Shown piece by piece: positions 7,577 to 15,436 of a stretch of DNA of 64,000 bases. Made by a program: the position numbers and the translations under genes. The notes under the pieces are model-generated. The model was given only the letters and a program-made list of their open reading frames with translations. It made no database searches and was not told where the DNA came from. The DNA comes from Pedobacter sp. R20-19 (GTDB lineage: Bacteria > Bacteroidota > Bacteroidia > Sphingobacteriales > Sphingobacteriaceae). The DNA lies in assembly GCF_000708265.2 (NCBI RefSeq), contig NZ_JCKI01000002.1, forward strand, positions 744,001 through 808,000, read 5' to 3'. Numbering within the stretch: the first letter of the stretch is position 1; each line of letters starts with the position of its first letter.

Positions 7577-9766
7577 TTATTGAATTTCTGTAACTTCATC
7601 CTTCACCAAACCCCAAAGTAATTTTCTTACTTCTTTAAAATCATTCAAATAATACTTCGCTTCAGAAATGTTATTTCCAACTTTAATGGTAAATGCATCA
7701 TTTGGAAGAGCTTTGAAAATATCTTCGTCAGTATGGTCATCACCAAGAGCCAAAATAAAATCTGGATTCTTACCGTATAGCCAGTTTAATGCGGCTTTCC
7801 CTTTATTAACTTCCATATTTTTAAATTCGATTACCTTATTACCAGGCATCAGCTGCAGGCCTTTATCTGCTGCAAGAATTTTTAAATGACTTACGATTTC
7901 ATTTGCTCTTAAATCGCCTAATCCTTCTTCTACTTTGCGATAATGCCAAACCAGGGAATAGCTTTTTTCTTCAATGAAAGAACCTGGCGTTCTATCGGTA
8001 TAGGTTTCTAGGATCGATTTCATTTCCTGTTTCCATTGATCAGTTAGCAATGGAAGGCAATTCCATTTATCACCATAAGCTTTTTGCCATGCGCCATGCT
8101 CGGCTATTAAATCTACTTTTAAATGGCCAAACCATTTCTCTAATGTTTCATTTCTCCTTCCACTGATGATAACCACTGTATTGGCAGGATCTGAGGTTAG
8201 CTTGGCGATCAAATTATAAAGTTCTTCATCTGGAGATGCATCATCAATATTTCCGGCAAAATCTACAAGGGTGCCATCATAATCAAGGAATAATACCCGA
8301 TCTGTAGTATGATCATATTTTTCGGCGATTACTTCTTTGATGGAAGTTACTGCATGTTTTGTTAGCAATGAATTTTGAGAATCTTTCACTTCGTCTAGTC
8401 TTAAAATAAAATTATTAACCCAATGTTTCACATTGAATTTTTCTACGATATTCCGCATGGCTTTCATACGGCTTTGTTGTTCTTCTAGGGACATTTTGAG
8501 GCCCAGTACGATGGCCTCCATGATGTCTCCAATATTATTTGGATTTACAATTACTGCATCTGTTAATTCTTTAGATGCACCAGCCATTTCGCTTAAAATA
8601 AGTACACCGTTGTTGTTATTCCTACTGGCTACATATTCCTTACTTACCAAATTCATACCATCACGCATAGGTGTAACCAAACAGATATCTGCAGTAGCGT
8701 AAAGTGCTGATAAAACTTCAATTGGAAAGGAGCGGTAGAAATAGTTAACCGGAATCCAGTTAATGGAGCGGTAACGGGCATTTAAATTACCCACAAACTG
8801 ATCAATTTGTTCCTTTAAGTCACGGTATTGAGGAACCGTATCTCTTGATGGAACAACTATCATGTATAACTCAATTTTTCCAATATATTCCGGATGGGCC
8901 TGGAGCAATAATTCCAAAGCCTTTAAGCGCTCCAAAATGCCTTTACTATAATCCAGCCGATCAATAGAAAGAATCACTTTCATATCTTCTTTCCCTTTAC
9001 GGAAGTATTCTATTTCTTTCTGAACTTCATCGTGAGCAGTTAGATTGGAGAATTTATCAAAATCAATCCCCATAGGAAAAGCTTCAACAACAATTTGCCT
9101 TTCATTACTGTTTAACACATTTGCAGATGAATTAACAGGAAGTAATCGCGTTACCGTACTTAAAAAGTGTCGCACATCATCATAGGTATGAAAACCAATT
9201 AAATCGGCACCCAACATTCCGTTTAATAATTCATCCCGCCAGGGGATTAATCTAAATATTTCGTAAGATGGAAAGGGGATGTGCTGAAAGAAACCGATAG
9301 TAGATTTTGGGAGTTGATCGCGTAGAATTCCTGATAGCAAAAGCAGCTGATAATCCTGAATCCATATTTTATCTTGATCTGAAAGTACTTTTAGCGCTGC
9401 AGAGGCAAATTTTTGATTCACGGATTTATAGCAATCCCAATAGCTTTGCTCGTAATGTGCATAGGTAACGAGGTAATGAAAAACAGGCCATAAAACTTCG
9501 TTAGAAAAGCCTTCGTAATATAAATTTATTTCTTCCTGGGTTAGAAACACAGGATAAAGATTGAGGGCGGCAAGTTTGTCTATAACCTCTTGTTGTCTAT
9601 CTTCTGGGACTTCTATTCCTGGCCATCCAACCCAAATGGAGTTGCCTGTTTTATAAACATCTCCGAGGCCTGTTGCGAGTCCTCCTTCACTTGGAATGAA
9701 GGTGTACTCGTTATTTTCTTCAATGATTTTAACGGGTAGTCTATTCGAAATTATAACTGTTTTCAT
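7577..9766 (-). CDS. Fused trehalose-6-phosphate synthase / phosphatase (OtsA-OtsB)
   Basis: This gene encodes 729 aa from the ATG at 9766, where the protein starts MKTVIISNRLPVK as homologues do. A GTG seven codons upstream (9787) is possible but less likely. Residues about 1-470 are a GT20 trehalose-6-phosphate synthase, with GGLATGLG near the N-terminus, WIQDYQLLLLSGILR, IGFFQHIPFPSYEIFR and LVTPMRDGMNLVSKEYVA. Residues about 490-729 are a HAD phosphatase with LFLDYDGTLVDF and ALGDDHTDEDIF. The fusion converts UDP-glucose and glucose-6-phosphate to trehalose in one polypeptide. It converges on the GH15 gene. No trehalose transporter is visible. Confidence 0.93.
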   Translation of the reverse strand: MKTVIISNRLPVKIIEENNEYTFIPSEGGLATGLGDVYKTGNSIWVGWPGIEVPEDRQQEVIDKLAALNLYPVFLTQEEINLYYEGFSNEVLWPVFHYLVTYAHYEQSYWDCYKSVNQKFASAALKVLSDQDKIWIQDYQLLLLSGILRDQLPKSTIGFFQHIPFPSYEIFRLIPWRDELLNGMLGADLIGFHTYDDVRHFLSTVTRLLPVNSSANVLNSNERQIVVEAFPMGIDFDKFSNLTAHDEVQKEIEYFRKGKEDMKVILSIDRLDYSKGILERLKALELLLQAHPEYIGKIELYMIVVPSRDTVPQYRDLKEQIDQFVGNLNARYRSINWIPVNYFYRSFPIEVLSALYATADICLVTPMRDGMNLVSKEYVASRNNNNGVLILSEMAGASKELTDAVIVNPNNIGDIMEAIVLGLKMSLEEQQSRMKAMRNIVEKFNVKHWVNNFILRLDEVKDSQNSLLTKHAVTSIKEVIAEKYDHTTDRVLFLDYDGTLVDFAGNIDDASPDEELYNLIAKLTSDPANTVVIISGRRNETLEKWFGHLKVDLIAEHGAWQKAYGDKWNCLPLLTDQWKQEMKSILETYTDRTPGSFIEEKSYSLVWHYRKVEEGLGDLRANEIVSHLKILAADKGLQLMPGNKVIEFKNMEVNKGKAALNWLYGKNPDFILALGDDHTDEDIFKALPNDAFTIKVGNNISEAKYYLNDFKEVRKLLWGLVKDEVTEIQ

Positions 9767-9940
9767 GCTTGTATTTGATGTATCCACATAAATAAAAGCC
9801 CTTAATGCCGTTTTTGTTTGAATTTTTGGTCTAAAAAAACATTCAAATGATTTTATAGAAATTATGTATCAATATTTTTTTACAACTTATGTGTGTTTAA
9901 TTTAGTCTTTAAACGGTCTTTTTGAGTTAAATTATTGTTT

Positions 9941-11299
9941 TTAAACATATTTAAATAAAAGTGAAAAAGTGGTTTGTTCGTTAGGGATGGACACCACTTC
10001 GATACTTCCACGGTGCATTTTCATAATATTGCGGCTAATGGTTAAACCAATACCAGAACCATTTTTCCTGGTGGTGTAGAAAGGAACAAAGATCTTTTCT
10101 AAATCAGTAGCGTCAATTCCCTTGCCATTATCGGTAACATCTATATAAAGTTTGGTGTTTTCCAGCCTATGTTTTACTTTGATATGAGGTATGTCTGATC
10201 CCTCGACAGCATAAATACTGTTTGTGATGAGATTAATTAACACTTGTTCTATCAGTTTTAAATCTAGCTGGACGCTAATTTTTGAACTGGTTTGTTCTAC
10301 CTCTAGAACTACATTTTTAACCTTTGCAAATGGCTGCATTAACACCATAATGTGTTTTAATATTTCGCCAATGGTATGCGTTTCGAGGTTTGGCGTTGGC
10401 AGTTCGGCAATAAGGCGATAATCTTTAACAAAATCAAGCAGTCCGGCAGAACGACGCTTAATGGTTTGAAGGGCCATTTTCAAATCTTCCATTTCATCTT
10501 TGTTCAAACTTTCCTTATTGGTTACCATACTGTTAATGGTATCTGAAAGGGAGCTGATTGGGGTAATGGAATTTAAAATTTCGTGAGAAATTACACCAAT
10601 TAACCTATTCCATGCTTCTGTTTCCTTTTGTTCAATTTCATCTTTTATATTTTGAAAACTAATGATGGTGTAATTCTTTCCGTAAAGGTTAAGTGGAATA
10701 ACTTCAGTAGAAAGCTGGATAAATTTCTCTTGTACTTTAAGCTCCAAAAATCGTTTTCCACCATTTTGTATCTGATCAATTTCATGTGCAAAAGCAGGTA
10801 AGTGCTGTTTTACCCGGTGCCAATATTTGTAAGCCGGCACGCCTAAAAGGTTAGATGCTGCCTGGTTAAAAAAGGCAATTTCCTGATGCTGGTTTTCTGT
10901 AGTTGTGTTGTTGATCACAATTACACCAACAGGCACTTGTTCCAAAATGGTTTTAATGAGCTGAAACATGGCTTCCTGCTCTAAGCGAATTTGTTTGTGA
11001 ACCTGAAGAATCTCGCCAAATGATTCATACAATTCAGGGAAACTACCTTTAGTTGTTTTGTTTTTGAAATTTAGTGTGTGATCTCTGGTTTTTACGGCCA
11101 AAATAAACCGTTTAATATCCGAACGGATTTCGTTAATGTAATGATATAATGAAATGATGGTACCTATTAAAATCAAGCCCACTCCAATAATGGTAAACCA
11201 GAGTTGTGTGTTTTTAATGAGGTAAAATAGCAAGTAGGCCAACAGGTTAATGACCAACAGGCGAAATACTAAACGAAAAGTAAAGCGTTTGTAAAACAT
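9941..11299 (-). CDS. NtrY-like membrane sensor histidine kinase
   Basis: This gene encodes 452 aa. Two membrane segments (about 11-28 and 34-54) have almost no periplasmic loop between them. A linker and a PAS-like domain (about 115-220, EQVPVGVIVINN) follow. The dimerisation/phosphoacceptor helix carries GVISHEILNSITPI, with His at residue 239, and the ATPase domain has an N box (LINLITNSIYAV), DNGKGID, FVPFYTTR and GSGIGLTI. The HEI.N.ITPI box is that of NtrY-type kinases that pair with NtrC regulators, and such a regulator lies directly upstream in the same orientation. With no real periplasmic domain it probably senses a membrane or cytoplasmic signal, possibly envelope stress or an exporter state. 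Confidence 0.9.
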   Translation of the reverse strand: MFYKRFTFRLVFRLLVINLLAYLLFYLIKNTQLWFTIIGVGLILIGTIISLYHYINEIRSDIKRFILAVKTRDHTLNFKNKTTKGSFPELYESFGEILQVHKQIRLEQEAMFQLIKTILEQVPVGVIVINNTTTENQHQEIAFFNQAASNLLGVPAYKYWHRVKQHLPAFAHEIDQIQNGGKRFLELKVQEKFIQLSTEVIPLNLYGKNYTIISFQNIKDEIEQKETEAWNRLIGVISHEILNSITPISSLSDTINSMVTNKESLNKDEMEDLKMALQTIKRRSAGLLDFVKDYRLIAELPTPNLETHTIGEILKHIMVLMQPFAKVKNVVLEVEQTSSKISVQLDLKLIEQVLINLITNSIYAVEGSDIPHIKVKHRLENTKLYIDVTDNGKGIDATDLEKIFVPFYTTRKNGSGIGLTISRNIMKMHRGSIEVVSIPNEQTTFSLLFKYV

Positions 11300-11318
11300 G
11301 TTTTTAAAGCTAAATGTT

Positions 11319-11363
11319 CAAAGCTAAAAGATCAAAGCTTTCTGCTTTAGTCTTTCAGCTTTG
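11319..11363. repeat. Near-perfect 20-bp inverted repeat between regulator and kinase genes
   Basis: The left arm (11319-11338) begins CAAAGCTAAAAG and the right arm (11344-11363) ends CTTTCAGCTTTG. They pair along 20 bases with a few mismatches around a 5-nt loop. The sequence belongs to the same family as the spacers behind the permease genes (17807-30382). It may attenuate read-through from the regulator gene into the kinase gene. Confidence 0.6.
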
Positions 11364-11365
11364 AG

Positions 11366-12736
11366 CTATATTCCAAATTTCTCAATTCTCCTGTATAAGG
11401 CTGCCCTGGTTAGGCCCAGTTCTGCGGCTGCTTTTGATATATTTCCTTTGTGCTTATCAATTGCTTTTTGCACCATCATTTTTTCCATATCACCGAGTGC
11501 CATCTCATCTGGAAGGGTATTGGTTTGTGCAAAACGTTGCGGACTAAGCTGTAAATCTTCTTCTGTAATTTCCTTTCCGTCACTCATAATAACTGCACGC
11601 TCTAATACATGCTGAAGCTCCCGTACGTTTCCGGGCCATTTATAATTTAGCAGCATGTCTTCAGCTTTGCTGCTTAAACTTCGATTTTCTTTATGATATT
11701 TCGAACTAAATACCTGCATAAAATGAGCGGCTAAAAGCAGAATATCTGTACCGCGCTGGCGTAAGGGCGGCAAAAATAACTCAACTGTGTTGATCCGGAA
11801 TAGTAAATCTTGTCTGAATGTGTTTTTAGCCACCATTTCATTTAAGGGCATGTTGGTTGCGGTAATTAAACGAACGTTAACTTTACGCTCTTTGCTTTCT
11901 CCTAAACGAGTAACCGTTCTGTTTTGGAGTACACTTAAAAGTTTAGCTTGCAAGGGTAGGGTTAAATTTCCAATCTCATCTAAGAAGATCGTTCCGCCAT
12001 CCGCCAATTCAAAACGCCCTGGTTTATCTTCTTTTGCATCAGTAAAGGCACCCTTAGCGTAGCCGAAAAGTTCACTTTCAAATAAGTTTTCATTGAGTGA
12101 TCCTAAATCTACATGCATAAAAACCTGGTTCTTACGCAGTGAATTTCCATGAATTTCGTACGCAAAAACCTGCTTCCCGGTTCCATTTTCACCTAAAATT
12201 AAAACGTTGGCATCAGTTGGAGCAACTTTTATTAAGGTGTTTTGAAGCTGCTTAATTCCATCTGCCTTACCTACAATATTCTCAAAGCCACGGGTCATGT
12301 CTTTTTGTAATGAGGAATGGATTTTCTCCAGTTTTTTTACTTTTCTGTTCGATTCACGCAATTTTGAAGCTGCTGAAATGGTGGCAAAAAGTTTTTCGTT
12401 TTCCCAGGGTTTGAGGATGAAATCTGTTGCACCTTTTTTGATGGCTTTTACCGCAAGCTCTACATTTCCAAAGGCTGTCATTAAAATGACCACGTAATCT
12501 TTATCAATTGATAAAATGTGTTCAAGCCAATATAACCCTTCTCGCCCATCACTTGCACCTTTTTGATAGTTCATATCCAATAGAATGATGTCAACTTCAT
12601 TTCTACTTAATAGAACATTAATTTCTTTGGGCGACTTGCAAGTAATAACTTGTTTTACCTGCTGCTTAAGAAAGAGGCGGGCACTTAAAAGGATGTCGTC
12701 ATCATCATCAATGATTAAAACTGTGGCGTCTAACAT
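11366..12736 (-). CDS. NtrC-family sigma-54-dependent response regulator
   Basis: This gene encodes 456 aa. The receiver domain (1-120) has an acidic cluster (IIDDDDD), the phosphoacceptor Asp54 in ILLDMNY and a T..G pattern near residue 90 (LMTAFGNVELA). The AAA+ sigma-54 activator domain (about 150-385) has ILGENGTGKQVFA, the sigma-54 contact loop GAFTDA in place of GAFTGA, a Walker B GGTIFLDEIG, and R-finger regions. A Fis-type helix-turn-helix closes the protein (NISKAAAELGLTRAALYRR). It precedes the kinase gene and diverges from the exporter operon, so it is the likely activator of that operon. Confidence 0.92.
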   Translation of the reverse strand: MLDATVLIIDDDDDILLSARLFLKQQVKQVITCKSPKEINVLLSRNEVDIILLDMNYQKGASDGREGLYWLEHILSIDKDYVVILMTAFGNVELAVKAIKKGATDFILKPWENEKLFATISAASKLRESNRKVKKLEKIHSSLQKDMTRGFENIVGKADGIKQLQNTLIKVAPTDANVLILGENGTGKQVFAYEIHGNSLRKNQVFMHVDLGSLNENLFESELFGYAKGAFTDAKEDKPGRFELADGGTIFLDEIGNLTLPLQAKLLSVLQNRTVTRLGESKERKVNVRLITATNMPLNEMVAKNTFRQDLLFRINTVELFLPPLRQRGTDILLLAAHFMQVFSSKYHKENRSLSSKAEDMLLNYKWPGNVRELQHVLERAVIMSDGKEITEEDLQLSPQRFAQTNTLPDEMALGDMEKMMVQKAIDKHKGNISKAAAELGLTRAALYRRIEKFGI

Positions 12737-12753
12737 GGTTTTATTTCATAATA

Positions 12754-12909
12754 CCTCTCCCTGTTAAAGGAATTGGTGGTTGTTTTTTTTGCTGTCCCTC
12801 TCCTTAAAGAGAAGGGAATAAAGGTGGGTAGTTTAAACCCAGAGTTTGAAACTTTGTTTTTTCTGATTCTAGCCCCCCTCTCTTTCAGGAGAGGGGATAA
12901 AGGGAGAGG
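12754..12909. repeat. Nested palindromic repeat element rich in CCTCTCC/GGAGAGG
   Basis: An outer CCTCTCCCT (12754-12762) is inverted as GGGAGAGG (12902-12909). Inside lie a CTCTCCTTAAAGAG-type palindrome near 12797-12816 and CCCCTCTC with GAGAGGGG near 12875-12895. This resembles a C+T-rich intergenic repeat common in Bacteroidota, and a related element lies at 51936-52010. It separates the regulator gene from the activator-site region upstream of the adaptor gene. Confidence 0.55.
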
Positions 12910-12982
12910 TTTTTTTCCCTACTCCTCCTTTTCTAAATGACTATCATAACATCAATTTTTACTACCTAACAAAATTAATTAA

Positions 12983-13025
12983 ACTGTTCGCTCCCGCACA
13001 ATAGCTGTTCGATAATGAACAGCTA
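12983..13025. promoter_or_regulatory. Candidate enhancer (activator) site: CTGTTCG half-site plus dyad
   Basis: TAGCTGTTC (13002-13010) is inverted exactly as GAACAGCTA (13017-13025) around 6 bases. A further CTGTTCG half-site lies at 12984-12990, exactly 21 bases (two helical turns) from the CTGTTCG at 13005-13011. The sites lie 105-150 bases before the adaptor start, where NtrC-type activators bind. A degenerate TTGGCAT...TTGGA (13084-13099) sits between, but its spacing is one base short of a sigma-54 promoter. The link to the adjacent regulator is inference. Confidence 0.45.
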
Positions 13026-13130
13026 AAAATAGCTAAAAAAATTAAATTGCTGTTTAATAGTGTTTTAAGTCTTGTTGTGCTAATTGGCATAAGCTTGGAT
13101 ATTAGGCAAATCAAACAGTGAAACCAAACA

Positions 13131-14375
13131 ATGGACAAAAAAATAGAGAAGAAAAGATTTAGCACTAAAACCTTAATTATAATAGGTGGGGCAGTTGCTT
13201 TTGTAGCGGTTGTAATTTATGGCTATACTCTATCGCTAAAGAAAACTTACAGTGCAGATGCAGATAAATTAACAATTAGCAAAGTTGAATATGGTGATTT
13301 TGAAGATGTTGTTCTCCTCAATGCCAGTGTGGTTCCATTAACGTCTGTTATTGTAAGTTCATCGGAAGGAGGAACCGTAGCAGAAATCTTTACCGAAAAC
13401 GGAGCATCTGTAGTAAAAGGGACGCCATTATTACGCATTGCAAACTCGAATGCGATGTTAGGTTATACTTCACAACAAACTGCTGCAACAGAGCAAATTA
13501 ATCAGTTACGTAAATCAAGGTTGGATCTAGAGCAAAATCAACGCATCTTAAATCAGGATGTTTTAGATGTAGAAAATAACTTACGCACCGCTACACGCCA
13601 GTATAGATTAGACAGTTCCTTATATTTAAAGAAAGTAATTACACTTCAGGAATTCAATAAATCAAGTCAGGATTACGAATACTATCAAGGTAAACTGAAA
13701 ATTGTTAAACAAGCCATTAAACAAGAAAATCAGAGTAGAAAAATGCAACTGGCGCAAATAGACCAGTCGATGGGGCAAATGAATGAGAGTTTGGAAATGA
13801 TCCGTAAGAATATTGAAAACATGACCATCAAAGCGCCCGTTTCCGGAAAATTATCGTCTTATGATCCGGTTACAGGAAAATCTTATAACTCCAATGAAAT
13901 GATTGGAAAAATCGATGTACTCCAGGGATACAAATTGCAGGCTGGTGTTGATGAATATTACATCAATCGGGTTAAAGAGGGGCAAACGGCCAGTTGTGAA
14001 TTTAATGGTAAAAATTATAATTTAACAGTAAGTAAAGTTATTCCAGAGGTTACTGCAGGTCAGTTTCAGGTAGAAATGGTTTTTAAAGGTGCTGCACCAG
14101 AAGGCTTGCGTAGGGGTTTATCGCTTCAAACAAAATTAACCTTATCTGATAACAGTAAATCATTATTGCTCGCACAAGGTCAGTTTTTCCAAAGTACGGG
14201 AGGCTCGTGGGTGTTTGTGGTAAGCAATGGTAAAGCCATTAAGAAAAATGTTAAAATTGGTCGGAAAAATTACCTTTATTATGAAATTTTAGATGGTTTA
14301 GCCAAAGGTGATGAAGTGATTACCTCATCTTACGATCAATTTAACCAGTACGACCAGGTGGAGATTGGGAAATAG
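13131..14375 (+). CDS. HlyD/MacA-type periplasmic adaptor of the ABC export system
   Basis: This gene encodes 414 aa. A basic N-terminus and one membrane segment (about 13-33) anchor it in the inner membrane. A biotinyl/lipoyl-like half-motif follows (GGTVAEIFTENGASVVKGTPLLRI, as pieces near 80-105), then a long coiled-coil hairpin (about 115-230) and the second lipoyl half (TIKAPVSGKLS, near 240). Beta-barrel and membrane-proximal domains close the protein. It should link an inner-membrane MacB-like transporter to an outer-membrane channel, but no TolC gene is present in the window. It is the first gene of the export array and diverges from the NtrC/NtrY pair. Confidence 0.9.
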   Translation: MDKKIEKKRFSTKTLIIIGGAVAFVAVVIYGYTLSLKKTYSADADKLTISKVEYGDFEDVVLLNASVVPLTSVIVSSSEGGTVAEIFTENGASVVKGTPLLRIANSNAMLGYTSQQTAATEQINQLRKSRLDLEQNQRILNQDVLDVENNLRTATRQYRLDSSLYLKKVITLQEFNKSSQDYEYYQGKLKIVKQAIKQENQSRKMQLAQIDQSMGQMNESLEMIRKNIENMTIKAPVSGKLSSYDPVTGKSYNSNEMIGKIDVLQGYKLQAGVDEYYINRVKEGQTASCEFNGKNYNLTVSKVIPEVTAGQFQVEMVFKGAAPEGLRRGLSLQTKLTLSDNSKSLLLAQGQFFQSTGGSWVFVVSNGKAIKKNVKIGRKNYLYYEILDGLAKGDEVITSSYDQFNQYDQVEIGK

Positions 14376-14502
14376 GGAGGTGATAAGTCGGTTAGATGGG
14401 GCAGGTGGTTAGGTGAAGAGTTGGGTAATATGAATAGTAAAAAAATATAAAGATATAATCAGGTCTCGATACTTGATATTACATACTTGATACTTATAAG
14501 CG

Positions 14503-15201
14503 ATGATTAAAATAGAAAATCTGGAAAAAGTTTACAAAACTGAAGAAGTAGAAACTACTGCGCTGAATGGAATTAACCTTCATGTAAAAGAGGGCGAATT
14601 TGTTTCCATCATGGGGCCATCAGGCTGTGGAAAATCCACCCTGTTAAATGTAATGGGGTTATTGGATAAACCTGAAAGCGGAAGTTATAAGTTTATCGAT
14701 ACCGAACTTTTAACTTTAAATGATAGAGAACGTTCCAATTTCCGGAAAAGAAATATGGGCTTTGTTTTTCAGAACTTTAACTTAATAGACGAGTTAACCG
14801 TTTTTGAAAACATCGAACTGCCTTTAATTTACAATAAAATTCCGGCAGGTGAACGGAAGCAATTGGTTAATGAAATCATTGAAAGGATGAACATTGTAAA
14901 CCGAAGTGGCCACTTTCCACAGCAACTTTCGGGTGGACAACAACAGCGGGTTGCTGTAGCCAGGGCATTAGTAACCAAACCTAAATTGGTTTTAGCCGAT
15001 GAGCCTACCGGAAACTTAGATAGCTCTCATGGTAATGAGGTAATGGAGTTGCTTTGCGAACTTAATGAAACCGGAACCACCATTGTAATGGTAACACACT
15101 CCAGTCATGATGCTAGTTTTTCAAACAGAATTATCAATCTGAAGGATGGACATGTGATTTCTGAAAAGATAAACAAGAGCAGAAACGAGGAATTGATATA
15201 A
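14503..15201 (+). CDS. ABC transporter ATPase (MacB/LolD type), first of two
   Basis: This gene encodes 232 aa, a stand-alone nucleotide-binding domain. It has Walker [10 protein letters not shown] (about 38-46), the Q-loop region [10 protein letters not shown], signature [15 protein letters not shown], Walker [14 protein letters not shown] with a normal D-loop, and H-loop MVTHSS. All catalytic elements are canonical. It should energise FtsX/MacB-type permeases in a mechanotransmission-style exporter. It lies between the adaptor gene and six permease genes, 127 bases after the adaptor. The preceding gap carries CTTGATACT-type repeats like those before the permeases. Confidence 0.92.
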   Translation: MIKIENLEKVYKTEEVETTALNGINLHVKEGEFVSIMGPSGCGKSTLLNVMGLLDKPESGSYKFIDTELLTLNDRERSNFRKRNMGFVFQNFNLIDELTVFENIELPLIYNKIPAGERKQLVNEIIERMNIVNRSGHFPQQLSGGQQQRVAVARALVTKPKLVLADEPTGNLDSSHGNEVMELLCELNETGTTIVMVTHSSHDASFSNRIINLKDGHVISEKINKSRNEELI

Positions 15202-15346
15202 AAATAAGCTGAAAGCTTAAAGCACAAAGATTAATGTGCTTAGCCTTATGATAATAAGAATTTAGTTTAGTTAATGATAGCCAACCGAAATCTTCCTGGA
15301 TGGGAGGATTCGGGACAGGCGCTGATTATCTTAAACCTAAAAAACC

Positions 15347-15388
15347 AAAGACTGAAGATTAAAACGGTTTGCAGGTGCTTTAGTCTTT
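15347..15388. repeat. Hairpin of the array spacer family, upstream of permease 1
   Basis: The 235-base gap 15202-15436 ends with this hairpin. AAAGACT-type and AGTCTTT arms flank GGTTTGCAGGTGCTT. A single CCTGATACT repeat follows just before permease 1. The earlier part of the gap has AAGCTGAAAGCTTAAAGC and GATGGGAGGATTCGGGAC-like words and no gene. Confidence 0.55.
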
Positions 15389-15436
15389 CTGCTTTTAGCT
15401 CTTAATACCTGATACTAATTAATTGACCCTACAAAC

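Noticed and set aside
13084-13099. Sigma-54 promoter TTGGCAT...TTGGA before the adaptor gene
   Set aside because: The GG to GC spacing is one base short and the -12 element lacks GC. I kept only the dyad as a candidate site.
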